Part shown: piece after piece, positions 6,764 through 13,882 of the stretch
How the letters are laid out: every line of letters starts with the position of its first letter
Numbering within the stretch: the first letter of the stretch is position 1
Assembly: GCA_002315765.1 (NCBI GenBank)
Contig: DCIE01000068.1
Span: forward strand, 22,142-42,135
DNA: 19,994 bases
Direction: 5' to 3'
DNA from: Ruminococcaceae bacterium UBA1734
GTDB taxonomy: Bacteria > Bacillota > Clostridia > Oscillospirales > Acutalibacteraceae
The notes under the pieces: model-generated
The model's database searches: none
Told to the model about the DNA's origin: nothing
The model's input: the letters and a program-made list of their open reading frames with translations, nothing else
Translations under genes and position numbers: made by a program

Positions 6764-7474
6764 TTATTTAAAGACCATAGATAAATCTTCCATATTTAGC
6801 ATTATACAGTCGCCCTCTTTTAGTGTTTTTGGCAAAACAAGAGAACCTATGGAAATTCGCTTTAATTCAACAACTCCCAAGTCAACAACGCCGAACATTC
6901 GCTTTATCTGATGATACTTTCCTTCTGTTATAGTTATCTTTGCCACATTTTTTTCAATTATTTCAAGTTTTGCAGGTTTTAAGCTTGTCCCGTCTTGTAA
7001 TGTAACCCCTTCTTTAAATTTTTCCGTCATTTCTTCGGTTAAATCACCATCAAGGGTTGCAATATATGTCTTACTTATATTTTTATTGGGCGAAATGCAA
7101 CGATGAGAAAAGTCGCCGTCATCGGTAATAATAAGTAAACCTGTTGTATCCTTATCAAGCCGTCCCACTGGAAAAAGATTATTTCTTTTCATATCGGCAG
7201 GTATTAAATCCACCACTGTTTTTTTATTCTTATCCTCGGTAGCCGATAATACTCCTTTGGGTTTGTTCATTAAAATATAAACAAATTCGTTATAGTTTAC
7301 CTTTTCGCCTTTATAGGAAATATTTGATACTTCCGCCTCAATATTCAAAGCCGGGTCTCTGACTATCTCTCCGTCCACCGTTACCTTGCCGCGGTGAATT
7401 TGAGTTTTTGCCATAGTTCTAGGTATATTTAACTGATTTGAGATAAATCTATCAAGTCTTTGTCTTTTCATCAT
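6764..7474 (-). CDS. rsuA: Pseudouridine synthase, RsuA/RluB family
   Basis: The 236-residue protein has an N-terminal S4 RNA-binding domain (about 3-60, QRLDRFISNQ...HRGKVTVDG) and a catalytic domain containing GRLDKDTTGLLIITDDG at 104-120, with the catalytic Asp at 107. A later segment, GKYHQIKRMF, is also typical. The enzyme converts a uridine in ribosomal RNA to pseudouridine. RsuA acts on 16S U516 and RluB on 23S; the short length and sequence lean to RsuA, but the target is not certain. The ATG at 7474 overlaps the upstream stop by ATGA, so it is probably translationally coupled. No good terminator follows. Confidence 0.9.
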   Translation of the reverse strand: MMKRQRLDRFISNQLNIPRTMAKTQIHRGKVTVDGEIVRDPALNIEAEVSNISYKGEKVNYNEFVYILMNKPKGVLSATEDKNKKTVVDLIPADMKRNNLFPVGRLDKDTTGLLIITDDGDFSHRCISPNKNISKTYIATLDGDLTEEMTEKFKEGVTLQDGTSLKPAKLEIIEKNVAKITITEGKYHQIKRMFGVVDLGVVELKRISIGSLVLPKTLKEGDCIMLNMEDLSMVFK

Positions 7475-7914
7475 CTTTTAAGAGGATACATCTTTCCGCC
7501 AATTTTTGAAGACGAAATATCCCCACCTATTATCCTTCCGTTATATACAATTAAATTTGCTTTAGCATAATCCTCTGGGTTAAAATCTTTGTATTTTTCC
7601 ACATCAAAAGAAAACATCTCACATTTTTCACCTTTATATAAGGATAAATCGTAATCGGCGCTTTTTTGGATTTCGTTATATTTGTTATAGACATCGCCAA
7701 AAGAAACCGGTATGGTAATTGTTTTTTTATCGAAGTCTTTTTCGTCAACCACACAGCCGATACTGTACAAAAAATCTACTCGTTTTTGGTTAGTATCGCC
7801 GGTATTTTGTTCTCCGCTGACTTCTGAAAACCTCGAAGCGAAACAAACTATGAGTATTAATATACAAAGAATAAGCAATAGGAACTTGCGACTAAAGGTA
7901 TAATAAAATTTCAT
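7471..7914 (-). CDS. Membrane-anchored DUF4830-like protein
   Basis: This is a small protein of 147 residues from the ATG at 7914. A start at 7929 is possible, but GGGGAT sits about 8 bases before the 7914 ATG and supports the shorter form. A basic stretch followed by a strongly hydrophobic segment (about residues 8-25) suggests a membrane anchor or uncleaved signal, with the rest outside the cell. The end, ANLIVYNGRIIGGDISS, resembles the DUF4830 family of Clostridia as I recall it; no function is known. No lipobox is seen, since the residue before Cys is Val. It sits between ispF and rsuA, overlapping rsuA by 4 bases, and may simply be a passenger in this operon. Confidence 0.75.
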   Translation of the reverse strand: MKFYYTFSRKFLLLILCILILIVCFASRFSEVSGEQNTGDTNQKRVDFLYSIGCVVDEKDFDKKTITIPVSFGDVYNKYNEIQKSADYDLSLYKGEKCEMFSFDVEKYKDFNPEDYAKANLIVYNGRIIGGDISSSKIGGKMYPLKR

Positions 7915-7957
7915 AATAATCATCCCCATTAAGGTTATGATTAATAATAAAAATATA

Positions 7958-8428
7958 TTACTCCTCTAAAAGGCAAACAGCATGAGCCGATATACCCTCA
8001 AGTCTACCTGTAAATCCTAATCCCTCTTCGGTTGTAGCCTTCACATTAACTCTGTTTGTATCAATTTTTAAACAATTCGCAATGTTTTCCCGCATTTTTT
8101 CAATAAAAGGAGACATTTTCGGTTTTTGTGCAATTACGGTGCAATCAATATTTGAAATTTTGTATCCTTTTTCAAAAATCAGTTTTCCCACATTGTCAAG
8201 TAAAATCATAGAATCAATGCCCTTATATCTCTCGTCTGTATCGGGAAAATGCTTTCCTATATCTCCGAGAGCCGACGCACCTAAAAGAGCATCACAAATT
8301 GCATGTAATAAAACATCTGCATCGGAATGGCCTAATAATCCGTATTCATACGGGATTTGTTCTCCGCCGATAATAAGCTTTCTGTTTTCGGCAAATTTAT
8401 GAACATCATATCCGTGTCCAATTCTCAT
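7958..8428 (-). CDS. ispF: 2-C-methyl-D-erythritol 2,4-cyclodiphosphate synthase
   Basis: At 156 residues it is the standard IspF length. It opens with MRIGHGYDVH, carrying the zinc ligands Asp8 and His10; His42 in LLHAICDALLGA is the third. GHSDADVL, FPDTD and the TTEEGLGFTGR loop are all present. The enzyme is a trimer that cyclises CDP-methylerythritol 2-phosphate with release of CMP, in the MEP route to isoprenoids. The start overlaps the ispD stop by 4 bases (ATGA), so it is translationally coupled to the enzyme two steps earlier in the pathway. Confidence 0.97.
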   Translation of the reverse strand: MRIGHGYDVHKFAENRKLIIGGEQIPYEYGLLGHSDADVLLHAICDALLGASALGDIGKHFPDTDERYKGIDSMILLDNVGKLIFEKGYKISNIDCTVIAQKPKMSPFIEKMRENIANCLKIDTNRVNVKATTEEGLGFTGRLEGISAHAVCLLEE

Positions 8429-9168
8429 TGTGATTTCTCCTTTAATTTCTTATCAATAGCATCGGCAAACACTATATCTTCCGGCGTTGTAATTTTAATA
8501 TTATATCTACTGCCTTTACAAACAACAACCTTACAGCCTGAAATTTCCATAACCGAAGCATCATCGGTAAAATCTTCGTGAGCATAATTACCCGAAGCTT
8601 TTAAGTACTTTTTAACATTAACACCCTGCGGAGTTTGGGCAAGATATAGTTTTGACCTATCCGCAGTTCCGATTACCATATCTTCTCCATCGATTTGCTT
8701 TACGGTATCGGTTACTTTGATTGCGGCCAAAGCGCAATCGGCTGTTTGCAACGCCCTTACGACACTTCCGATTATACTATCATCAACAAAAGGTCTTGCT
8801 CCATCATGAATAAGTACAAAATTCTCATTTTCAGTCAACATTTTCATACCGTTTAATACCGATTCGTGTCTTGTGTTACCACCTGAAACAATATCGGTAA
8901 CCTTATTGACGCAAAAATCCGAGCATAGCTTTTCTATTGACAAAATATTTTCCTGTTTTGTAACCACAATTATTCTTGAAACAAATTTGCAGTTATTAAA
9001 GCATTTAATTGTTTTGAGTATAACAGGCTCACCCGAAACCTCAAGGAATTGCTTATTTATTCCCTTCATACGGCTTGAAGAACCTGCCGCCACAATAATC
9101 ACGGGTACGGGGTTAGTATTTAAGTCCACTGTTTCATACTGAAATAAGGGTTTAACTAAATTTTCCAT
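8425..9168 (-). CDS. ispD: 2-C-methyl-D-erythritol 4-phosphate cytidylyltransferase
   Basis: This 247-residue protein has the IspD nucleotide-binding loop VIIVAAGSSSRM at 23-34 with NKQF at 38-41, DGARPF at 122-127, and KVTDTVK at about 151-157. It transfers CMP from CTP to methylerythritol 4-phosphate in the MEP pathway. About 20 residues precede the first beta strand, a little longer than usual. The ATG at 9168 has only a weak ribosome binding site (TTGGTG), and GTG codons at residues 14 and 23 are possible later starts. An intrinsic terminator hairpin ends only 18 bases upstream, so no separate promoter is evident. Confidence 0.95.
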   Translation of the reverse strand: MENLVKPLFQYETVDLNTNPVPVIIVAAGSSSRMKGINKQFLEVSGEPVILKTIKCFNNCKFVSRIIVVTKQENILSIEKLCSDFCVNKVTDIVSGGNTRHESVLNGMKMLTENENFVLIHDGARPFVDDSIIGSVVRALQTADCALAAIKVTDTVKQIDGEDMVIGTADRSKLYLAQTPQGVNVKKYLKASGNYAHEDFTDDASVMEISGCKVVVCKGSRYNIKITTPEDIVFADAIDKKLKEKSQ

Positions 9169-9181
9169 AACACACCAAACT

Positions 9182-9218
9182 AAAAAGCCGCACTACTCCT
9201 TAAAAAGAGTGGTGCGGC
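9182..9218 (-). terminator. Intrinsic terminator of efp and the Cys/Asp-rich gene, abutting ispD
   Basis: A 12-bp stem (9187-9198 with 9207-9218, one G-T wobble) has an 8-base loop and is followed on the minus strand by TTTTT (9186-9182). It begins 13 bases past the stop of the Cys/Asp-rich gene. Only 13 bases separate its T-run from the ispD ATG, so it may act as a partial terminator feeding ispD. Confidence 0.88.
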
Positions 9219-9231
9219 AACTCATCAAAAA

Positions 9232-9687
9232 TTATTTGTCTGCGTCTTCATCATCGCAATCACAGTCGCAACAACCGCAATCACAATCAAAATCAAACTC
9301 AAGGGGAGTTCCGCAGTTAGGACAATCAACACCCTCGTCTTCAAGCATATCCTCATCAAGATAAATAATATCATGACAGTTAGGACACTCAATTTCATAA
9401 AGACCATCGTCTTCACAATCACAGCAATCACAGTCATCATCACAGCAATCACAATCGCAATCATCTTCGCCGTAAACCATATCTTCAACATAAGAAAGGT
9501 CTTCATCTACTGCATCAAGTTGCTCGTTCATATCATCACAAGCATCTTCGATATCACAAATTTCTTCGGTAATATCGCCGAGCAAATCAATAACAGCGGC
9601 AAGAATTTTGCCTTCTTTAGTTGTATTATCAAGTTCTAAACCTTCAGCAAGGCCTTTAACATAAGCGATTTTTTCACAAATATCCAT
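9232..9687 (-). CDS. Cys/Asp-rich putative metal-binding protein (CD1247 N-terminal domain type)
   Basis: This is a very acidic 151-residue protein with 21 cysteines. Residues 1-70 form a helical, probably coiled-coil domain (EKIAYVKGLAEGLELD, then E/D-rich heptad-like sequence) resembling the CD1247 N-terminal domain of Clostridia. Residues 75-92 and 134-148 are runs of alternating Cys and Asp. Between them are two CPNC knuckles (about 101-104 and 122-125), a classic four-Cys zinc ribbon. GGAGG precedes the ATG. It follows efp by 21 bases and shares its promoter and terminator. I know of no established function; zinc or other metal binding is inferred from the cysteines. Confidence 0.8.
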   Translation of the reverse strand: MDICEKIAYVKGLAEGLELDNTTKEGKILAAVIDLLGDITEEICDIEDACDDMNEQLDAVDEDLSYVEDMVYGEDDCDCDCCDDDCDCCDCEDDGLYEIECPNCHDIIYLDEDMLEDEGVDCPNCGTPLEFDFDCDCGCCDCDCDDEDADK

Positions 9688-9708
9688 ATTCCATTCCTCC
9701 GTTAAAAA

Positions 9709-10266
9709 TTATGCGCGTTCCATATATTCGCCGGTACGAGTATCGATACGAATAAGCTCACCTTCGTTAATGAACAACGGAACACGAATTTCACAACCGG
9801 TTTCAAGAGTAGCAGGTTTTGTAGCATTTGTAGCAGTATTTCCTGCAAATCCCGGCTCGGTATGAGAAACAACCAATTCAACAAATGTTGGTGGCTCTAC
9901 ACCGAATACTTTGCCCTTATATGACAAAATCTTGCATACCATATTTTCCTTTACAAACTTAAAGTTATCTCCAACTTCGCTGTTATTAATCGGAACCATA
10001 TCGTATGTTTCTTGGTCCATAAAATAATAAAGGTCTCCATCGGCATAAGAATATTCCATATCTTTGCGTTCAATATAAGCTGTTGGGAACTTTGCAGTAG
10101 GGTTATAAGATTTTTCTACAACTGCACCTGTAATAACATTTTTTGTTTTTGTTCTTACGAACGCAGCACCCTTTCCCGGTTTAACATGTTGGAACTCTAC
10201 GACCTGAAGAACCTGTCCGTCCTCCTCGAAAGTTACACCATTTCTAAAATCTCCGGCACTTACCAT
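9709..10266 (-). CDS. efp: Translation elongation factor P
   Basis: From the ATG at 10266 the protein is 185 residues, the standard EF-P length. GGAGG lies 8 bases before this ATG. An in-frame TTG at 10281 would overlap that ribosome binding site, so I rejected it. EF-P binds between the P and E sites and relieves stalling at polyproline. The KOW-like domain I carries VKPGKGAAFVR with Lys32 at the tip, the position modified in EF-P of other bacteria. The OB-fold domains end in the conserved IDTRTGEYMERA. It is the first gene of a two-gene unit with the Cys/Asp-rich protein, behind a perfect consensus promoter. Confidence 0.98.
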   Translation of the reverse strand: MVSAGDFRNGVTFEEDGQVLQVVEFQHVKPGKGAAFVRTKTKNVITGAVVEKSYNPTAKFPTAYIERKDMEYSYADGDLYYFMDQETYDMVPINNSEVGDNFKFVKENMVCKILSYKGKVFGVEPPTFVELVVSHTEPGFAGNTATNATKPATLETGCEIRVPLFINEGELIRIDTRTGEYMERA

Positions 10267-10306
10267 TTTGTTTTCCTCCAAAAAATTAATATAAAATACT
10301 TAAAAA

Positions 10307-10335
10307 ATTATAAAGCAATATTTCCCTTTTGTCAA
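10307..10335 (-). promoter_or_regulatory. Perfect consensus sigma-A promoter of efp
   Basis: On the minus strand TTGACA (10335-10330) and TATAAT (10312-10307) match consensus at all 12 positions with the ideal 17-base spacer. The predicted leader is about 35 bases. It begins 15 bases after the ktrA stop codon, with no clear terminator between. Confidence 0.93.
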
Positions 10336-10350
10336 GGAAAATCGCAATTT

Positions 10351-10998
10351 TTATATATCAAAACACTTTCTGACATTTTTGATACTACCGATAATTAATA
10401 ATCTTTCATCTTTTGAAAGAACCGTATCGGGAGTTATGGTTACATCCAACTTATTATTTGCCTTAATAGCCATAATATTTATACCGTATTTCGGTCGAAT
10501 ACTTAGTTGTCCTACTTGCTTACCGTCCCAAGACTCGGGAATTGCAACCTCAAAAATTGAAAACTCGTCATCTATTTTTACATAGTCAAATACCGTATCA
10601 TTGGTATATTTAAGCGCTACCCAACTTGCAAGTTGTTTTTCGGGATAGATTACGGCATCTGCACCGTTCCTAAGCAAAAACTTTTCGTGAATATCGTTTG
10701 TTGCTACAGAAACTACCTTTTTGGCACCTAAATCCTTAAGAAGCGATGTTGTTTCAAGAGAATTTTGAAAGCTGTTCCTAATTGTTACAATACACACATC
10801 AAAATTGTCAATTCCAAGTCCCGACAAAAAATCAACATCGGTACAATCTCCGATTTGAGCATCGGTAACTATGGGTAAAATGTCATTAATTAAATCCTCG
10901 TAAACATCAACCACTAAAACCTCATGTTTCATTTCCACCAGTTTTTCGGCAATATTTCTGCCAAATCTACCGGCACCTACAAGCAATATGCTTTTCAT
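10351..10998 (-). CDS. ktrA: Potassium uptake regulatory subunit, KtrA/TrkA type (RCK)
   Basis: This 215-residue protein has a single RCK_N plus RCK_C arrangement, the size of KtrA and half of TrkA. The nucleotide-binding Rossmann motif LLVGAGRFGRNIAEKL starts at about residue 5, with VVDVYED at the end of beta 2. Residues from about 140 form the RCK_C ligand-binding domain. KtrA forms an octameric cytoplasmic ring gating the KtrB pore in response to ATP/ADP and often c-di-AMP. The ATG at 10998 has GGAG 8 bases upstream; longer in-frame starts to 11028 lack a site. It follows ktrB after an 89-base structured spacer. Confidence 0.93.
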   Translation of the reverse strand: MKSILLVGAGRFGRNIAEKLVEMKHEVLVVDVYEDLINDILPIVTDAQIGDCTDVDFLSGLGIDNFDVCIVTIRNSFQNSLETTSLLKDLGAKKVVSVATNDIHEKFLLRNGADAVIYPEKQLASWVALKYTNDTVFDYVKIDDEFSIFEVAIPESWDGKQVGQLSIRPKYGINIMAIKANNKLDVTITPDTVLSKDERLLIIGSIKNVRKCFDI

Positions 10999-11035
10999 AA
11001 AAATCTCCGTTTCTTTCATAAGATACAAAATGTGA

Positions 11036-11089
11036 GAAACAGGTGTCTTAATTTTTTAGCTGTTTTTCACGCTAATCACCTTTTGTTTC
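11036..11089 (-). other. Structured spacer between ktrB and ktrA
   Basis: An outer stem pairs 11036-11045 with 11077-11089 (GAAACA/TGTTTC and GGTG/CACC, 10 bp with a 3-base bulge). It encloses a 5-bp inner hairpin (11056-11060 with 11071-11075). There is no terminal T-run, so it is not a terminator. It begins in the ktrB stop codon and ends 38 bases before the ktrA start. Confidence 0.45.
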
Positions 11090-12410
11090 ATCCTACCGTA
11101 ATGCTTTCCTGAGGCAGTTTATTGCTATCATCGCCCTGAGAAAAGGTAGCAAAAACCAATGTAAGCCCACCCACTCTTCCTAAAAACATTAAGGAAATAA
11201 GTATGGCTTTGGATATTCCTGTAAGTATTGGAGTTATACCCACAGTGAGTCCCACAGTACCGATTGCTGATGCTGTTTCAAACAAACAATCAAGTATTGC
11301 AAGACCTTCCACCCTGCTTATTATCATAGCACCGATAATAAACAACGCAAAATATAAAGCAACTATTGCCGCTGCGTTTTTGACCACCTTATCGGGTATT
11401 CTTCTGCCAAAACAGGTGGCACTGCTTTTCTTTTTAAACACCGATACAACCGAAGCATAAAGCACGGCGACAGTTGTAATCTTCATACCACCTGCCGTAG
11501 ACCCGGGCGCACCTCCCACAAGCATTAAAATAATCATAAGCAGTTTGCCGCTATCCGAAACCATTCCGAAATCCACCGTATTAAATCCGGCTGTTCTAAG
11601 GGTTACGGATTGAAACAACGAAACCAATATCCTATTAAACATAGGCATTTTTTCAAACTCGAAAAAGAAAAATACGATAGCAGGAACGAAAACCAAAATC
11701 AATGTAACCGTGAAAATAATTTTTGTTTGCAACCGGTATTTTCTGAATCTAAATCCGTGGTTTCTAATATCATCCCAAGAAAGAAATCCTAATCCGCCTA
11801 TTACAATCAACAGCATAATCACAATGTTAATTATAGGGTTATCGGCAAAAATACACAGAGAAGAAAAAGGTTGTTTACCGCCTATAATATCAAATCCGGC
11901 ATTACAAAAAGCCGAAACCGAGTGGAATACCGAATAACCTATTCCTTTAATAAAACCATATCGGGGAATAAAGTCTATCATTAAAACCGCTGCACCTGAC
12001 AACTCAATAATAAAAGATGTAGTAATAATAAACCTTGTAAGTCTGATAATTCCTCCCAGTTTATCCGCAGATATGGAATCTTTCATCAAATTTCTTTGGG
12101 CAAGACCTATTCTTTTTCCGAAAATCATTGAGGCGAGAATGGTCATTGTAACAACTCCCATTCCTCCGATTTGTATCAGGAGAAGAATTACAAATTTGCC
12201 GAAAATCGTAAAATGCGTTGCCGTATCAAAAGCCACAAGTCCTGTAACACAAGAGGCTGATGTAGCAGTAAACAAAGCATCTAAAAACCCGGTTTTGCCA
12301 ACCGAAGAAATAGGAAGCATCAACAATAATGTACCGAAAAGTATCAAGACCGAAAAACCTAAAATTACTATTCTTTCGGAAGTTAAAAATCGCTTTTTCC
12401 TATTATTCAT
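11088..12410 (-). CDS. ktrB: Potassium uptake transporter pore subunit, KtrB type
   Basis: From the ATG at 12410 the protein has 440 residues and many hydrophobic segments in the four M1-P-M2 repeats of the Trk/Ktr/HKT superfamily. Pore loops with the filter glycines are visible: TSASCVTGL at 50-58, VSAFCNAGFD, TLRTAGFN and ETASAIGTVGLTVG. GGAPGSTAGGMK marks the third M2 region. It is shorter than TrkH and lacks its extra N-terminal segments, which points to KtrB. An in-frame TTG at 12437 inside trkH is less likely. It starts 8 bases after trkH and is followed by its gating subunit ktrA. Confidence 0.94.
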   Translation of the reverse strand: MNNRKKRFLTSERIVILGFSVLILFGTLLLMLPISSVGKTGFLDALFTATSASCVTGLVAFDTATHFTIFGKFVILLLIQIGGMGVVTMTILASMIFGKRIGLAQRNLMKDSISADKLGGIIRLTRFIITTSFIIELSGAAVLMIDFIPRYGFIKGIGYSVFHSVSAFCNAGFDIIGGKQPFSSLCIFADNPIINIVIMLLIVIGGLGFLSWDDIRNHGFRFRKYRLQTKIIFTVTLILVFVPAIVFFFFEFEKMPMFNRILVSLFQSVTLRTAGFNTVDFGMVSDSGKLLMIILMLVGGAPGSTAGGMKITTVAVLYASVVSVFKKKSSATCFGRRIPDKVVKNAAAIVALYFALFIIGAMIISRVEGLAILDCLFETASAIGTVGLTVGITPILTGISKAILISLMFLGRVGGLTLVFATFSQGDDSNKLPQESITVG

Positions 12411-12418
12411 AATTTTTC

Positions 12419-13867
12419 TTAACCTGCCTTTCTCCAAGCAGACGGAGAAAAGAACAGCAAAACGGGGAATATCTCAAGTCTACCCAAAAGCATTGCAAAA
12501 GATAAAACGATTTTAGAAAAATCGGAATAAAATGCATAACTATTTGCCGGTCCACACAGTTGCAGTCCCGGACCGATGTTATTAAAACAAGCAAGGGTTG
12601 CACTTAAATGTGTTTCTATGCTATACGGCTCTATACACAGCAACAAGAAAATTACAACCACCAAAATCATATATACCACAGCATAAACCGCAACCGAAGA
12701 TACTGTTTCCTCATCAACTGTTTTATCATCCATTTTTATTGATAATACAGCTCTCGGATGAAGCATTGATTTTAATTTTCTACTTAACACCTTCACTAAA
12801 ATAACAACTCGTGAAACCTTTATTCCACCTGCCGTGGAACCGCCACAGGCACCGCAAACCATAAGCCCTAACAATATACTTTTTGAAAATGTGGGCCATT
12901 TATCAAAATCGGTAGTTGAATATCCGGTTGTGGAAACAATAGATGAAACTTGAAAAAATGCATCTCTTACAGTAATGCCAATCTTTTTGTACATACTGAA
13001 AACATTAATGGCAATCAGGGCGGTTGAACCTAAAACTACCGAAATATAAGTCCACAACTCAGAACTTTTAAAGGCAGATATAGAACGCCTGATTAAAAGT
13101 AAATAGTAAACATTGAAGTTTACACCGAAAATAACCATAAAGATGCCGATTACCCATTGACAATAGCTGTTATATCCGGCAATACTGTTTGCTTTAATTC
13201 CAAATCCTCCCGTTCCTGCAGTACCTAAAGAATGTACAAAGCTGTCAAAAATCGGCATACCGCCAAGACACAGTAATATTATTTCGGTCGCAGTCATCCC
13301 GATATAAATAAGATAAAGTATCTTTGCCGTATCTTTTGCCCTCGGAACAATTTTGTCAACAACCGGCCCGGGCATTTCGGCACGGAGAATATGAATTGAC
13401 CTATCCGAAACACTCGGCATAATAGCCATTACGAATACCAACACACCCATTCCGCCAATCCAATGGGTAAAGCTGCGCCAAAACAGCATACTTTTACTTA
13501 AAGCCTCAACATTTGTAAGTATTGATGCGCCGGTGGTGGTAAAACCGCTTACCGTTTCAAAAAAGGCATCAACGAAAGAGGGTATTTCCCCGCTTATCAC
13601 AAAGGGTAACGCACCCTCGACAGAAACAATAAGCCATACAAGAGTTACGATAATAAAGCCGTCCTTCGCATAAAGCACACCGTTTCTTGTTTTTCCGAGT
13701 GTTACAAGCAAGGTTCCCAGCAATAACCCGCCGCCGATAACAAATAAAAAACTGACAAGTGGGTTTATTTCTCCGTATATTACGGCAATAGCAACCGGTA
13801 AAATAAGCAGCAACGACACGATACTTAAAATCTTTCCGGTAATATATAATACCATTTTACTGTTCAT
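12419..13867 (-). CDS. trkH: Potassium uptake transporter pore subunit, TrkH type
   Basis: This 482-residue protein has the TrkH length. The additional N-terminal hydrophobic pair (about 8-60) precedes four pore repeats with filter loops TVSGFTTTGAS at about 105-115, SLGTAGTGGFG, VSSIVSTTGYST and CFNNIGPGL. ACGGSTAGGIK is the intramembrane loop of the third repeat. It forms a dimer in the cytoplasmic membrane for K+ entry, gated by TrkA. It begins 15 bases after the trkA stop, with only a weak AAAGG upstream of the ATG, so it may rely on coupling. The next gene is a second, different K+ pore. Confidence 0.95.
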   Translation of the reverse strand: MNSKMVLYITGKILSIVSLLLILPVAIAVIYGEINPLVSFLFVIGGGLLLGTLLVTLGKTRNGVLYAKDGFIIVTLVWLIVSVEGALPFVISGEIPSFVDAFFETVSGFTTTGASILTNVEALSKSMLFWRSFTHWIGGMGVLVFVMAIMPSVSDRSIHILRAEMPGPVVDKIVPRAKDTAKILYLIYIGMTATEIILLCLGGMPIFDSFVHSLGTAGTGGFGIKANSIAGYNSYCQWVIGIFMVIFGVNFNVYYLLLIRRSISAFKSSELWTYISVVLGSTALIAINVFSMYKKIGITVRDAFFQVSSIVSTTGYSTTDFDKWPTFSKSILLGLMVCGACGGSTAGGIKVSRVVILVKVLSRKLKSMLHPRAVLSIKMDDKTVDEETVSSVAVYAVVYMILVVVIFLLLCIEPYSIETHLSATLACFNNIGPGLQLCGPANSYAFYSDFSKIVLSFAMLLGRLEIFPVLLFFSPSAWRKAG

Positions 13868-13882
13868 AAGGTAAACACGCCT

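Noticed and set aside
9419..9470. Possible short repeat array (CRISPR-like impression)
   Set aside because: The repeated motifs are codon-level repetition inside a real coding frame, with no regular spacers.
9225..9506. 93-codon hydrophobic frame on the minus strand overlapping the Cys/Asp-rich gene
   Set aside because: Shifting the frame of repeated Cys and Asp codons automatically gives Val, Ile and Ala, so the hydrophobic product is a by-product of composition; there is no separate start signal.
10267..10281. Upstream in-frame TTG start for efp
   Set aside because: The TTG overlaps the GGAGG ribosome binding site that serves the ATG at 10266, and the shorter form has the family length.
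10336..10350. Terminator after ktrA
   Set aside because: Only a 5-bp A/T stem is possible, too weak to claim, and the efp promoter starts at once.
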